Positions 1-9,766 of a DNA stretch of 64,000 nucleotides are shown piece by piece (positions within the stretch are counted from its first letter, which is position 1; the number at the start of each line of letters is the position of its first letter). The translations under genes and the position numbers were made by a program. Below the pieces are notes generated by a model that was given only the letters and a program-made list of their open reading frames with translations, was not told the origin of the DNA and did no database searches. Origin of the DNA: DASSJT01 sp963715025 (lineage in GTDB: Bacteria > Actinomycetota > Actinomycetes > Actinomycetales > Dermatophilaceae); NCBI GenBank assembly GCA_963715025.1, contig CAVQQQ010000009.1, forward strand, positions 868,001 through 932,000, in the 5' to 3' direction.

Positions 1-880
1 GTTCTGGGCGCTGCGAGGCGGCGGCGGCAACTTCGGCGTCGTCACCACGTTCCAGTTCGCTCTGCACCCCGTCGGCCCGACCGTGATGGCCGGACCCGTC
101 TTCTGGGCGGCCGACGACACCATCGACGTGCTGCGCTTCTACCGGGACTTCGCCGCCGAAGCGCCCGACGAGCTCGGCACCGTCGTCAGGCTCGGCACCG
201 TCCCCCCACTGCCGGACATCCCCGAGGACCTGCACTGGCGACCGGCCATCGCCGTGGCCTGCTGCTACGCCGGCACCGTCGAAGACGGCGAGCGGGCGGT
301 GCGGGCCCTCCGCCGGTTCGGGACGCCGCTCGTGGACCTGCTCTCACCCACGCCCTACGCCGCCTTCCAGGGCGGCATCGACGACACCGTCCTCCACGGG
401 TGGCACTACTACTGGAAGTCCACCAACCTCGCCGGCCTCTCCGACGACGCCATCGCCGTCATCGCCGATCACGCCTACAATGCCAACTCGCCCCGGTCGT
501 ACGCGGCGATGTTCCACATGGGTGGCGCCGTCGCCCGAGTCCCCCACGACGCCACCGCCTACGCCGGTCGCGACGTGGCCCACAACATCATCATCGACGC
601 CGTGTGGCTCCCTGACGAGTCCGGCGAGCACGCCGCGGCCGAGACCGCTTGGGCGCGGGGGTTCCTCGACGCCCTCCAACCGCACCGCGCCGGCGGCGTC
701 TACGTCAACTTCCTGGATTCCGACGACGACACCAGCCGCGTTCGAGAGGCCTACGGCGATCACATCTACCGGCGACTCGCCGAGGTCAAGGCCAAGTACG
801 ACCCCGACAACGCCTTCCACCACAACAAGAACATCCGCCCCGAGTTGAGCGGGGCTGGCGACGATCGACGCGGAGGATGA
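1..880 (+). CDS. FAD-linked oxidase, berberine-bridge type (5' end outside window)
   Basis: This is the C-terminal part of a flavin-dependent oxidoreductase; the reading frame is open from base 2, so the start lies outside the window. The first residues read WALRGGGGNFGVVT, the glycine-rich end of a PCMH-type FAD-binding domain. The last 50 residues (YVNFL near 700-715, then AKYDPDN and HNKNIRP) are the berberine-bridge C-terminal signature, where the YDP-N motif packs on the flavin. Such enzymes oxidise alcohols, sugars or amines with O2; the substrate cannot be told. Family assignment is firm, function is not. It ends about 130 bases before a decayed transposase. Confidence 0.85.
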   Translation, partial: FWALRGGGGNFGVVTTFQFALHPVGPTVMAGPVFWAADDTIDVLRFYRDFAAEAPDELGTVVRLGTVPPLPDIPEDLHWRPAIAVACCYAGTVEDGERAVRALRRFGTPLVDLLSPTPYAAFQGGIDDTVLHGWHYYWKSTNLAGLSDDAIAVIADHAYNANSPRSYAAMFHMGGAVARVPHDATAYAGRDVAHNIIIDAVWLPDESGEHAAAETAWARGFLDALQPHRAGGVYVNFLDSDDDTSRVREAYGDHIYRRLAEVKAKYDPDNAFHHNKNIRPELSGAGDDRRGG

Positions 881-923
881 CCCAGGCGACGCGCTCACGC
901 CAATGAACTGACCGGCCGGTGCG

Positions 924-950
924 CACTCACTCGAAAATGGGGGGTGAGTG
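924..950. repeat. short inverted repeat beside the transposase remnant
   Basis: CACTCAC (924-930) and GTGAGTG (944-950) form a 7-bp stem around a 13-base loop. It lies 60 bases beyond the 3' end of the IS110-type transposase and 44 bases after the stop of the FAD oxidase. It could be a weak terminator for the oxidase or part of the insertion sequence end; IS110 elements often lack classical terminal repeats, so element limits cannot be fixed. Confidence 0.3.
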
Positions 951-1010
951 GTGGGCAGGCGACAGCGTCCGGCGGGCGCAGCGGAGCCGGACGATCGACC
1001 AGGCCCAGGG

Positions 1011-2390
1011 TCAGGCTGCGGGTTCGAGGGTGACCCTGTAGCCCAGGTCTTGGAGCCGGCGGATGTGGTTGCGGATCGCGCGTTCGGTGCCCAGCCGTGT
1101 GTCGTAGAAGGTGGAGCCGAGGTCGACGAAGCGGGTGTCGGGGTCGGAGAGCAGGTGCCAGACGATGACCAGGATGGAGCGGCCGACCGCAACGACGGCC
1201 TTCTTGTTGCCGCGTCGTCGGGCGATCCGTCGGTAGCGTTCGCCGAGGAAGGTGTCGGTCTTGGCTGCGGACACGGCCGCTTCGCCCAGCGCCCCGGCCA
1301 GGTAGCGGTTGCCGTGGCCGGTGGAGCCGTTGCCCTTCTTCCAGCCGGCGGACTCCTTGACCCCGGGGGCGAACCGGGCCCAGGAGCACAGGTGCGCCGC
1401 GGTCGGAAACCGGTTCATGTCCACCCCGACCTCGGCGATGATCACGCAGGCGGCGGTGCGGCCGATGCCCGGGGATCTCATCGAGCCGGGCCACCGCGTC
1501 GGCGAAAGGGGCGATCTCAGCGTCGATCCGCTCCTCGATCCCGGTGATGTCGGCGCCCAACGGTCCGATGCCTCGGATCGCATCGAGCCGCTCGGCGGCG
1601 TCAGCGAAAGGGCTGGTCAGCTCCTCGAGGTTCCCCTCCACGGCGGCGATGTCGGCATCGATCGCGTCGACGTGCGCGAGCATCCGGCCCAGGAGGTACC
1701 GGTGGTGGTGCTCGAAGCGCCCGGTGAACGCCTCCTCCAGCGCCGGGATCTTGGCCCGCAGCCGTCCGGCGGGCCAGCTGCGCCAACGTCTTGGGGTCAC
1801 GCTGCCCGGCCACCAGGGCATCCAGCATCGACCGGCCGGAGACACCGAAGATGTCCGAGGCGACGACCGACAGCTTGATCCCCGCGTCCTCCAGGAGCTT
1901 CTCGACCCGCTGCTTGGCCCGGCGACGTTCGCCGACCAAGTCGATCCGGTACCGGGTCAGGTCCCGCAGCCGCCGAATCGGTTCCGGGGGCACGAAACTG
2001 GGCCGGAGCATCTGCCGCTCGGCGACCTTGCACAACCACACCGCGTCCAGCGTGTCGGTCTTCGGGCGGCCGGGCAGGTGCTTGACGTCCTTCGCGTTCA
2101 CCAGCCAGGCCTCGAACCCGGCGGCCTCCAGCAGGTAGAACACCGGCTTCCAGTAATCGCTGGTCGCCTCCATCACGACCCGGGTCACCCCCAGCCCGGC
2201 CAGCCAGTCCGCCAGCTCCATCAGCGAACGGGTCAATCGTCGAGAACCTGCGCACCTCCTGAGCGCGACGGCCCGTGCGCGTCGGCGACGGGACCCGGGC
2301 GCAGCACACCACCGCCGCCTTGCCCACATCGATCGCCGCGACCCGTGCGATGACCACCCCGTCCTCGAGCGCCTGCTCCATCCCAGCCAC
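1011..2390 (-). pseudogene. IS110-family transposase, broken by three frameshifts
   Basis: Read on the reverse strand, four consecutive frame segments together make one IS110 (DEDD) transposase. The N-terminal piece has AAIDVGK. After a shift near 2236 comes RVVMEATSDYWKP and KTDTLDAVWL, the acidic residues of the RuvC-like fold. After shifts near 1770 and 1475 the C-terminal Transposase_20 part follows, with GIGRTAACVIIAEVG, SWARFAPG and GNGSTGHGNRYL. The gene cannot make a full protein in one frame. The coding signal between shifts is well preserved, so either decay is recent or indel errors are present. A single +1 or -1 programmed shift would not repair it. Confidence 0.85.
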
Positions 2391-2568
2391 CTCCTGCCAC
2401 GCGAGAAACTGCAGGCCCCGGCGCCGCCCGTGGGGGCCGCTGGGCCGAGCGAATCTAGTCCTCGGGCTCGAAGCACCACGGAGGGGCCCGCAAGCACGGT
2501 CCCCAGCGCCAACTAGTTTCCGGCCTCGAACGGACCATAGTGCGACGACGTCAACCGGAGCCGGCAGC

Positions 2569-2599
2569 CGGGAGCCCGGAGCCCGGAGCCCGGAGCCCC
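2569..2599. repeat. 7-bp tandem repeat (GGAGCCC)n
   Basis: About four imperfect copies of a GGAGCCC unit lie head to tail in the gap between the transposase and csp. The whole gap 2391-2854 otherwise shows no convincing gene; it also holds the csp terminator at 2785-2818. Confidence 0.7.
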
Positions 2600-2784
2600 A
2601 TTTGCAGCCCGGAACGGGCCGCCCGACCAGAGCCTAGGTGACTAATTTGAGCCAAGTCAGGCAAGGTGTCCTGTTCTTTCCTGGGCTGCCGAAGGTTCAG
2701 CACGCCGGCCAAGGGCCGACCACCAGGCCGGGAACGCGAGGGCAAGGCCAGCAGAGCTGGCATACCTTGAGGCCGTGAAGCACG

Positions 2785-2818
2785 AAGGGCCCCTCCGGAT
2801 TGCTCCGGAGGGGCCCTT
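2785..2818 (-). terminator. rho-independent terminator of csp
   Basis: AAGGGCCCCTCCGGA (2785-2799) pairs perfectly with TCCGGAGGGGCCCTT (2804-2818) around the loop TTGC. It lies 36 bases past the csp stop codon. There is no long T-run, which is usual in high-GC actinobacteria. Confidence 0.85.
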
Positions 2819-2854
2819 GCTCAGACTGTGGGCAGTCGGCCGTCGAACCTCTGA

Positions 2855-3058
2855 TCAGATCGGGCGGACCTGGTCGGCCTGCGGGCCCTTCGGACCCTGG
2901 GTGACCTCGAACTCCACGCGCTGGGCCTCGTCCAGCGTGCGGTAGCCCTGGACGTCGATGGCGGAGTAGTGAACGAACACGTCGGGTCCGCCGCCGTCCT
3001 GGGCGATGAATCCAAAGCCCTTCTCAGCGTTGAACCACTTAACGGTGCCCTGTGCCAT
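2855..3058 (-). CDS. cold-shock protein, CspA family
   Basis: A 67-residue single cold-shock domain that binds single-stranded RNA or DNA and melts RNA structure. Both nucleic-acid motifs are present: RNP1 as KGFGFI (residues 13-18) and RNP2 as VFVH (27-30). The start ATG at 3058 gives MAQGTVKWFN, the normal family N-terminus, with AAGGAAAG about ten bases before it; a longer in-frame reading upstream has no family similarity. The 188-base gap between this gene and the reverse-strand folP2 upstream should hold its promoter and 5' leader. A strong terminator follows. Confidence 0.95.
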   Translation of the reverse strand: MAQGTVKWFNAEKGFGFIAQDGGGPDVFVHYSAIDVQGYRTLDEAQRVEFEVTQGPKGPQADQVRPI

Positions 3059-3246
3059 TGGGGTAACTCTTTCCTTTGGAGCCAATTCGTTTGCCGCACA
3101 GCGCGGCATCTTGGCTGCACCACTTACCCCCACCATGGCAAACAAAAGCCCGCTCCGCTGGTACAGGGCGGGCACTTCTTCGACGTGCGAGGAACTGCAA
3201 CTGCAACCGCGTTGAACGCTAGCAGACAAACGAGCGCAAGGGTGGG

Positions 3247-4194
3247 TCAGCCCACGCCGGTTTCGCGAGGCATTCCGCGCAAGCTCACGCTCGGCGCACG
3301 GTCGCCTCGGATCGTCGCCACCATGTCGACGACCCGCCGGGTTGCCCGCACGTCGTGAGCCCGGAAGACCGTCGTTCCGAGCCACGCCGCAACGGCGGTC
3401 GCCGCGAGGCTTCCCTCCAGGCGCTCGTCAGCCGGCAGGCCCAGGCTCTCGCCCACGAAGTCCTTGCGCGACAGGGCCTGCAGCACCGGGAATCCCAGGC
3501 GGGCAACGTCGCCGGTGTGGCGGAGCACGGCGAGCGAGTGGAGGGTTGTCTTGCCGAAGTCCAGAGTCGGGTCGAGCAGGATGCGCTGGTCGGGTATGCC
3601 GGCCTGCTGAGCAGCGCGAGCCCCCTCGCCGAGGGTGCGCAGCACGTCGTCGACCACGCCGAGCGGCTCGGGTGGGTATGTCACCGCCACTGGGTCGGTG
3701 CGGGGTGGCAGCCCCCCGGTGTGCGACACGACATAGCCCGCGCCGATCGCGGCGGCCACGTGGACGAGGTCGCGGTCATGGCCGGCCCAGGTGTCGTTGA
3801 CGAGGTCAATCAGCTCTGGGCCCGCCGCGCGGGCGACCTCGGAGCGCCAGGTGTCGAGGCTGAGGACCAGGTCGGGGTAGGTCCGGCGGGCGTGCTCGAG
3901 GAACGGGACGACCCGGTCGATCTCCTCCTCGGCGCTGACCTGCTCGCCCTCTTGGCCGGCGCGCACACCGCCAGCGTCGACGATGTCGGCGCCGAGGACC
4001 ACGGCGTGGCCGAGGGCGCGCTTGGCCGACTCGAAGTCGGCGTGACGGTTTCCCGCCCAGAACGAGTCGGGGGTGCGGTTGATGATGGCCATCACGGCCG
4101 GCCGCGCGGCATCGAACCTGCGACCCCGCAGGACGAGTGGCGGGGTGCGCACCAGATCCACGGGGGTGACAGCTGGCTCGTCCACGACCGCCAT
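3247..4194 (-). CDS. folP2: dihydropteroate synthase paralogue, FolP2 type
   Basis: A 315-residue TIM-barrel protein of the pterin-binding family. The phosphate/pterin loop reads AIINRTPDSFW instead of the canonical N-V-T-PDSFSDGG of FolP1. Other conserved blocks are DIVDAGGVRAG, LSLDTWRSEVA, LVNDTWAG, LLDPTLDFGK and FPVLQALSRKDFVGE. The DVRATRRVVDMVATIRG end matches the actinobacterial FolP2 clade (M. tuberculosis Rv1207 type). Members of that clade have been reported to lack dihydropteroate synthase activity, so a role in folate synthesis should not be assumed. It is transcribed toward csp with its own start ATG at 4194. Confidence 0.88.
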   Translation of the reverse strand: MAVVDEPAVTPVDLVRTPPLVLRGRRFDAARPAVMAIINRTPDSFWAGNRHADFESAKRALGHAVVLGADIVDAGGVRAGQEGEQVSAEEEIDRVVPFLEHARRTYPDLVLSLDTWRSEVARAAGPELIDLVNDTWAGHDRDLVHVAAAIGAGYVVSHTGGLPPRTDPVAVTYPPEPLGVVDDVLRTLGEGARAAQQAGIPDQRILLDPTLDFGKTTLHSLAVLRHTGDVARLGFPVLQALSRKDFVGESLGLPADERLEGSLAATAVAAWLGTTVFRAHDVRATRRVVDMVATIRGDRAPSVSLRGMPRETGVG

Positions 4195-4314
4195 CGTGCC
4201 ACTGCGTGTCCGGGGCCAGCCGCAGATCCGCGGGCCAGCGAGGACTCTCGGGACCGCGCCCCGACCCCGCCAGACCCAGCTCTTCCCGACGCCACTGATG
4301 ATGTAGCTCCCCGC

Positions 4315-4620
4315 TCAGCGCAGGTTGCCCGTGTGGCCGAGCGAGTAGGTCCCGGGCTGGGGCCAGCCGCACAGGCCGTGGGGCCCAGCGTCGACTCGGA
4401 TCCGGTGCGCCACGCGGCCGGTCGCATGCAGGGCCTCGGCGGTGCCCGGGTGCCCGAGGTGCAGGCTCACGATGGAGCCTGCGCGGACTCCGCGGCGGGT
4501 GCGTTGGCGGACCAGACGCGCCGGGTCGAGGAAGTCCTCAGGATCGACGTCGTAGGAGATGCATCTCGTAGCCGCCAGCCGCGCCCCTGTGCGGATCGCC
4601 CCGGAGGGCTTTGAACCGGA
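4315..4620 (-). pseudogene. polysaccharide deacetylase C-terminal remnant
   Basis: The reverse-strand frame contains SYDVDPEDFLDP, then RRGVRAGSIVSLHLG and HPGTAEAL, which resembles the C-terminal part of NodB-type polysaccharide deacetylases (the SIVSLH-x-G strand). The N-terminal catalytic half, with its Asp and His-x3-His metal ligands, is absent. The last stretch is only sensible after a frame change near 4400, to a segment reading RPVRLAPARDLL. It is therefore taken as a decayed fragment. It fills the gap between folP2 and the RTX-like gene. Assignment rests on one motif block and is moderate. Confidence 0.45.
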
Positions 4621-4713
4621 AGTGGGCGGGCACCGTGTAGACGTTGACAGTTCAACCAACCACGGAGCGCGGGACACCGACAGCGGCCGTGGCCCGACAC
4701 AGAGGAACTACAC

Positions 4714-5703
4714 ATGAATCACGCAACTCGACTGCGACGGGGCTTGGGCACGGCCGCCGTCGCCGGCGTCGCCACCGGCATCGCGCTAGGCCTGGCCGGT
4801 CCCGCCGCCGCGGCGGATCCAAAGGGGACCGTGCAGATCGACACCCGGCAGCTGATCGTTACCGGAACAAACCAGGCGGACGACATCGCCCTGCTGGTGC
4901 CTGCTGCCGATCCCACGGTGCTGGATGTCGACTTCGGCAACGACGGCAGCGCCGACGAAACGGTCAAGCTCGCCGACTTCGGTCAACTGCGCGTGACCAG
5001 CCTCGGCGGCAACGACGAGGTCCGTATCAACTTCGGGAACCAGGTTCAGCCGTTCACCGTCGTCGACACCGGCGACGGCGACGACGTCGTGGCGGGCGGC
5101 AGCGGCAACGAGCTGCTCCGTACCGGAGCCGGCAACGACCTCGTCGACGGCAACCGCGGCACGGACACGGCACTGCTCGGCGACGGCAACGACGCGTTCG
5201 TGTGGGACCCGGGCGACGGCAGCGACGTCATCGAGGGTGGCGGCGGAGATGACCGGATGCTCTTCAACGGGAGCGGCGGTGCAGAGAAGTTCGCCGCCAC
5301 CGCCAGCGGAGGGCGGCTGCGCTTCACCCGCGACCTCGGCAGCATCGTGATGGACACGGACGGCGTCGAGCGAGTCGTGGTCAACGCGCTGGAGGGCGCC
5401 GACTCCACCATCATCGACGACCTGAGCAGCACCGACGTCCGCAGGGTTGACGTCGATCTCAGCGGGCCGGGCGGCGGGGGCGACGGTGCGACCGACGTGA
5501 CGACCGTCAACGGTACGGCTGGCAACGACTTCGTCCGCGTCTCCGGATCCGACGGCAGCGTAAATGTGAACGGCCTGAAGCCGAAGGTCCGGATCACCAA
5601 CGCGGAGCCCGCCGACCAGCTGATTGTGGACACGCGGTCCGGCAAGGACATCGTCGAAAGCCACCGGCTGGCACCGGACACCATCGGACTCACCGTCCTC
5701 TGA
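4714..5703 (+). CDS. secreted RTX-like calcium-binding repeat protein
   Basis: A 329-residue exported protein. Residues 1-33 are a Sec signal peptide: basic start, hydrophobic core AAVAGVATGIALGLAG, cut after PAAAA. The centre (about 115-190) carries Asp/Gly-rich nonapeptide-like repeats such as GGSGNELL, GAGNDLVDG and GGGGDDRML, typical of hemolysin-type calcium-binding beta-rolls. A further GTAGNDFVRVSG unit lies near residue 270. No enzymatic domain, LPXTG anchor or type I secretion signal is evident, so a structural or surface role is inferred. AGAGGAA sits ten bases before the ATG. No secretion partner lies nearby. Confidence 0.75.
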   Translation: MNHATRLRRGLGTAAVAGVATGIALGLAGPAAAADPKGTVQIDTRQLIVTGTNQADDIALLVPAADPTVLDVDFGNDGSADETVKLADFGQLRVTSLGGNDEVRINFGNQVQPFTVVDTGDGDDVVAGGSGNELLRTGAGNDLVDGNRGTDTALLGDGNDAFVWDPGDGSDVIEGGGGDDRMLFNGSGGAEKFAATASGGRLRFTRDLGSIVMDTDGVERVVVNALEGADSTIIDDLSSTDVRRVDVDLSGPGGGGDGATDVTTVNGTAGNDFVRVSGSDGSVNVNGLKPKVRITNAEPADQLIVDTRSGKDIVESHRLAPDTIGLTVL

Positions 5704-5890
5704 CCACCAACCACGGGTTGCTGCCTCCGGCCCGCCGCACCAGGCCGCACTCCCGGATCGACTCGCCGACTGGACGCGATCCAGCTGGCGGGTTGATCCG
5801 GGACGGCTTGCCGGCATCGCTTGGATGAGGCGCCCAGCATCAGCCTCGAACCCCACCGCCCCGCAGGGCGCCGCCACCTTTGGAGCCGTA

Positions 5891-6418
5891 GTGCCAACTC
5901 GTCGCGTCGCAACCGGAACGACGACCCATGGACGATCGTTCGTTGCGCTCGACGACATTCTCGAGCCGGTGACCGTGTCGGCTCTTCCTGGCTACTCCTG
6001 GTGCAAGCTGTGGGGCTTTGACAAGCCGCCGGTGGATCCCGCGGATGCGATCGTGTCCAGCGACCAGAGCCACTTCCCGCCACCGGGCGGAGCCCGGTTC
6101 AACCTGTTCACCATCCCGCCTGCGTCGACGGCCAGGCCGCCTCTCACCCCCGAGGCGCAACGTGAGCTTGACGCGAAGCTACCCGGCAGGACTACGAGGA
6201 TGGAGTCCGACCAGGCTGGAATGCATCGGACCCCGAGCGTCGATCTCATCATCGTCATATCCGGGGGGATTTCTCTGGGGCTGGACGATGGCGCAGTCGT
6301 CCACCTGAAGGCTGGCGACTGCCTTGTTCAGAACGGCACTCGACACGCATGGCGCAACAACTCGGACCAGCCTTGCACCCTCGCGATCGTTCTTCTCGGT
6401 ACCGGCCCGTCAGCCTGA
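5891..6418 (+). CDS. cupin-domain protein
   Basis: About 175 residues ending in a single small beta-barrel cupin: LDDGAVVHLKAGDCLVQNGTRHAWRN matches the second cupin motif (G-D-x4-N-G-x2-H). The first motif region, VDLIIVISGGISLGLDDG, is present but lacks the usual two His ligands, so metal binding is uncertain. The GTG at 5891 is chosen because TGGAG lies just upstream and homologous sequence begins close to it; an ATG at 5825 is also in frame. It is likely a small-molecule-binding or regulatory cupin. It precedes a large regulator on the same strand by 155 bases. Confidence 0.65.
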   Translation: MPTRRVATGTTTHGRSFVALDDILEPVTVSALPGYSWCKLWGFDKPPVDPADAIVSSDQSHFPPPGGARFNLFTIPPASTARPPLTPEAQRELDAKLPGRTTRMESDQAGMHRTPSVDLIIVISGGISLGLDDGAVVHLKAGDCLVQNGTRHAWRNNSDQPCTLAIVLLGTGPSA

Positions 6419-6573
6419 AGAGATCCACTTGGCGGCGCGTGCGGCCGGTCAGCGTCGTCGCGTCTGACACCGGCAGGTAGCGGCATGTCACCGGAAGCGA
6501 ACCCGTCGAAGCGTAGGCTGCCAGAGCGAGGGTTCCTCGCTGTGGCAGCCGCCTTGCGGCCGAGGAGGGTCGC

Positions 6574-9500
6574 GTGAAGGAAGCGCGACGACAGATGCAG
6601 GCGGACCTGCAAGATGACCCGCAGCTTCGCGTGTTGGGCAGTCTCGTGCTGCGTTCGAACGGACAAGATCTGGAGTTCGGCCGATCCTCCCGGCTGCGAA
6701 AGGTGCTAGCCGTATTGGTGATCCATCGAGGCGAGCTGGTCTCGATTGACAGGCTGGCTGAGATTGCGTGGGGACGATCTCAGCCATCCGATCCTCGGGC
6801 CGCGATTCACAACCTGATATCGCGGCTGCGCACATTGCTCGGCACGGTGGACGGTCTTGAGGTTGTGACACGACCTCCGGGGTACATTCTGAACGCGGCT
6901 CGAAATGCGCTCGATTCGGCGGTCGCCGAGGACTGGATCCACTCAGCGCGCCTGGTGTCTGAGCCGGCGGAGGCCGCCAGGCAGCTCAGCGCAGCTCTCT
7001 CGCTCTGGCGTGGACCAGCCTACGCGGAGTTCATGGATGAGGACTTCGCGCGTATTGAAGCTGCTCGCCTGAACGCATTGCGACAGCTCGCCCGGGAGGA
7101 TCGCGTAAGCCGGCTGCTGGCTGCGGGTGCCAACGACGAGGCGATCAGCGACCTGGAAAGCATCGTTGCTGACGAGCCCCTTTGGGAGCGGCCGCGTGAG
7201 CAGCTCATGATTGCTCTGTACCGGTCCGGGCGAGTGGCCGAGGCGCTCTCGTCGTACCGGAGCTACCGTACGGCCCTGGACGAGGAGTTGGGCCTTGAGC
7301 CCAGCGAGCTGTTGACCGACCTGGAGCGACGCATACTCCAGCGCGACAGATCGTTAGCCCTTCCGGTCGGCAATGCCGTGGTCCAGGAACCGGCTGCCGA
7401 CGCTGCCATGACGACGGCCGTATCGGCTACTGTGGGACGCGAACCATCGCCAAGAGCAAGCTTCGTCGGCCGAGACGCGGATCTTAGAGTCGCGGAGGAC
7501 CTCTTGCGAGCGCGACCGGTTCTCACCCTGGTCGGAGTTGGCGGGGTCGGAAAGACACACCTCGCGTGGCGACTCACCGACAGGGTGCGGGACGGATATC
7601 CCGACGGGATCATCCACTGTGACCTGGCAGCTATCACTGATCCGAGTCAGGTGGCGGACGTCCTCGCGACAGCAGCCGGCGTCATTCCAGAGTCAGGTCA
7701 GCACCTGGCTCAGCAGTTGGCGGAGACGTTGAGCACCCGACGATCGCTGCTTTTCCTGGACAACTGTGAACATGTCTTGCCAAAAACCGCGGAATTGGTC
7801 GAGCGAATCATTCGCCGCGGCGGTGACATCAAGATCCTCGCCACGAGCCGAGAGCGGCTGGGAGTCGACGATGAGCAAGTCTGGACCGTCGACCCGCTCC
7901 CGGTGCCTGTCGACGACGACCTCGAGACCGAATCGGTGCAGCTGTTCGTCGCCCGCGCACGTGCCGTCAATCCCAGTTTCGAGCCCGCACCAGCCCTGGC
8001 CGAACTCTGCCGGCGACTCGACGGCCTACCGCTCGCGATCGAGTTGGCAGCGGCCAGGACCGCCACCATGACAGTGGTGGAGATCCTCCACAGGTTGGAG
8101 GGACAGTCTCATTTGCTGCGATCCGATCGGCCCGCGACTCCGAGCAGGCACCAGTCCCTGCATAGCGTGGTCGACTGGTCCTACCAGCTCCTCAATCCTG
8201 TCCAGAAGGCGATCTTCGACCAGCTGGGGGTATTTCCGGCTGACTTCTCGCTGGATGCAGCGCTCGGTGTCGTCGATGTTGAGCTGCCAATGCCCGAAGT
8301 TGCTCTTGCGGTTCTCGGCCTGGTTGATCGCTCGCTGGTTCAACACAGTGCCCAGCGCCGGCGCAGCCGCTACACATTGTTGGACACCCTGCGACGTTAC
8401 GCCAGAAGCCATCTGGCCGAGCGGGGCTACCTAGAAGATCTCAACGATCGGCATGCCTCGTGGTACCTGCGACTCGCCGACACGCTCGGCCGTTCCTGCG
8501 GAGCCGGAGGATCCGATTGGCTAAGGCGCCTGGACGAGGAGATCCCTAACCTGAGAGTCGTTCATCGGCGGCTGGTCGAACGTAGAGATATCCCGGCATC
8601 GCTGGAGCTTATGGAATCTCTGCATTACTACGCAAGGTACTCGCTAAGTCCGGAAGTCTTCGACTGGGCGAGGGATGTGATCGCACTGCCGGACGCCCAT
8701 GACGATCCCCGAGTCTCTGCAGCGTATGCCACTGCTGCTGACGGCGCATGGCTCTCCGGAGACCTTGAGGAGAGTCGAACGCTGGCGGGTCACGGCGTCG
8801 CTCTTGCGGAGAAGAGCGGGCATCCCGCCGCTCGATATTCACTGATTTCATTGGCCAACGCTCTTGGCAGCCGCGAGATCGGCGAGTTCGAGGTCCGGGC
8901 CGATCTATATCGGCAAGCGGCTGTCCTCGCAGAGGATGTGCAGACGGAGCCGCACAGAATCATTGCCGAGTTAGCGCGCGCGAGCTGCATGCTGCAATCC
9001 GGGCATGAGCGTGATGGGCGCGAGAAGGCAAAGGGGTTGTCCCGGGAAGCCCGGCAGTTGGGATCGCCTGACCTCGTAGCCAAAGCCGAACTGATTCTCG
9101 CCGATGCCCTTCTCGATGTTGAGCCACTGGAGGCATTGTCCGCTTACTGGTGTCTTGCCGAGGACAACAGGCGGACCGGCAATCGATATCAGGAATATCA
9201 GGCCGTCATAAGTGCCGCCTTCGGCGAGCTCATCTACGGCGAGAAGCATCTAGCCGCGGTGACATTCCGGTCACTCCTGACGCAATGGAGCAGTTTGCTG
9301 CGCAATGCCCCCCTCTTCGCCGTACTCCAAGGCGTGGTCATACTCCTCGTGCATGCACGGGCCCACCTGGAGGCAGCCGTCCTGAGCGGCGCCATCCCTT
9401 CCGAGGAGGGGATGATCGCCTTCGCCGTCGACCGGCGTATCACGGAACTGCTCGCTACATCCACGAGCGACGCGCAGCGCGAGCTTGGGCCGAGTGCCTT

Positions 9501-9666
9501 CGCTGACGCGGTTCGGCGAGGTAAGCGCTTCGATCGTGACGCCACCCTCCAATTTGTCTTCGCTGCCCTCAGCCTCGTCACCGAGCAGACCGCGTCGACG
9601 GGTAGCGGCCCACCCGGTCCGCCAGCAGCAACAGCGGGCACATGCTCCGCGATCGGTTCCACATGA
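6574..9666 (+). CDS. AfsR/SARP-type regulator (BTAD + NB-ARC ATPase)
   Basis: A 1030-residue transcriptional regulator. Residues about 15-110 form an OmpR-like winged helix and 110-260 the bacterial transcriptional activation domain (SYRTALDEELGLEPS is typical). A STAND ATPase follows with Walker A GVGGVGKT near 320, Walker B LLFLDNCEHV near 391 and GLPLAIELAAAR near 483; the last 450 residues are helical, TPR-like. GAGGAGG five bases before the GTG start decides the N-terminus. Such proteins activate adjacent biosynthetic or resistance genes after ligand or kinase input. Likely targets would be the neighbouring cupin or MFS gene, but that is inference. It is intact, unlike the next three genes. 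Confidence 0.88.
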   Translation: MKEARRQMQADLQDDPQLRVLGSLVLRSNGQDLEFGRSSRLRKVLAVLVIHRGELVSIDRLAEIAWGRSQPSDPRAAIHNLISRLRTLLGTVDGLEVVTRPPGYILNAARNALDSAVAEDWIHSARLVSEPAEAARQLSAALSLWRGPAYAEFMDEDFARIEAARLNALRQLAREDRVSRLLAAGANDEAISDLESIVADEPLWERPREQLMIALYRSGRVAEALSSYRSYRTALDEELGLEPSELLTDLERRILQRDRSLALPVGNAVVQEPAADAAMTTAVSATVGREPSPRASFVGRDADLRVAEDLLRARPVLTLVGVGGVGKTHLAWRLTDRVRDGYPDGIIHCDLAAITDPSQVADVLATAAGVIPESGQHLAQQLAETLSTRRSLLFLDNCEHVLPKTAELVERIIRRGGDIKILATSRERLGVDDEQVWTVDPLPVPVDDDLETESVQLFVARARAVNPSFEPAPALAELCRRLDGLPLAIELAAARTATMTVVEILHRLEGQSHLLRSDRPATPSRHQSLHSVVDWSYQLLNPVQKAIFDQLGVFPADFSLDAALGVVDVELPMPEVALAVLGLVDRSLVQHSAQRRRSRYTLLDTLRRYARSHLAERGYLEDLNDRHASWYLRLADTLGRSCGAGGSDWLRRLDEEIPNLRVVHRRLVERRDIPASLELMESLHYYARYSLSPEVFDWARDVIALPDAHDDPRVSAAYATAADGAWLSGDLEESRTLAGHGVALAEKSGHPAARYSLISLANALGSREIGEFEVRADLYRQAAVLAEDVQTEPHRIIAELARASCMLQSGHERDGREKAKGLSREARQLGSPDLVAKAELILADALLDVEPLEALSAYWCLAEDNRRTGNRYQEYQAVISAAFGELIYGEKHLAAVTFRSLLTQWSSLLRNAPLFAVLQGVVILLVHARAHLEAAVLSGAIPSEEGMIAFAVDRRITELLATSTSDAQRELGPSAFADAVRRGKRFDRDATLQFVFAALSLVTEQTASTGSGPPGPPAATAGTCSAIGST

Positions 9667-9766
9667 GAGCCAGTTGACAGTCATCTGAGAGAAGCGGCCC
9701 TGATCCTCCAGTCATCACAGGTCGACGTTCGCGGCCTTTCGCGGCCGACCGGTTTGGAGCAGATGG

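Larger units (their letters stand above)
924..2400 (-). mobile_element. IS110-family insertion sequence remnant (limits approximate)
   Basis: The element is defined only by its transposase remnant. No terminal inverted repeats or target duplication could be recognised, as is common for IS110 relatives. The outer limits given are the transposase plus the short inverted repeat on its 3' side and are a guess. It separates the FAD oxidase from the csp-folP2 genes. Confidence 0.4.

Noticed and set aside
1011..2390. Programmed frameshifting of the IS110 transposase
   Set aside because: Three shifts are needed and IS110 transposases are normally single-frame; no slippery heptamer was seen at the junctions.
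4200..4700. Intact protein-coding gene on either strand
   Set aside because: Only the deacetylase-like block is meaningful and its frame breaks near 4400; other frames are shadows of it and of folP2.
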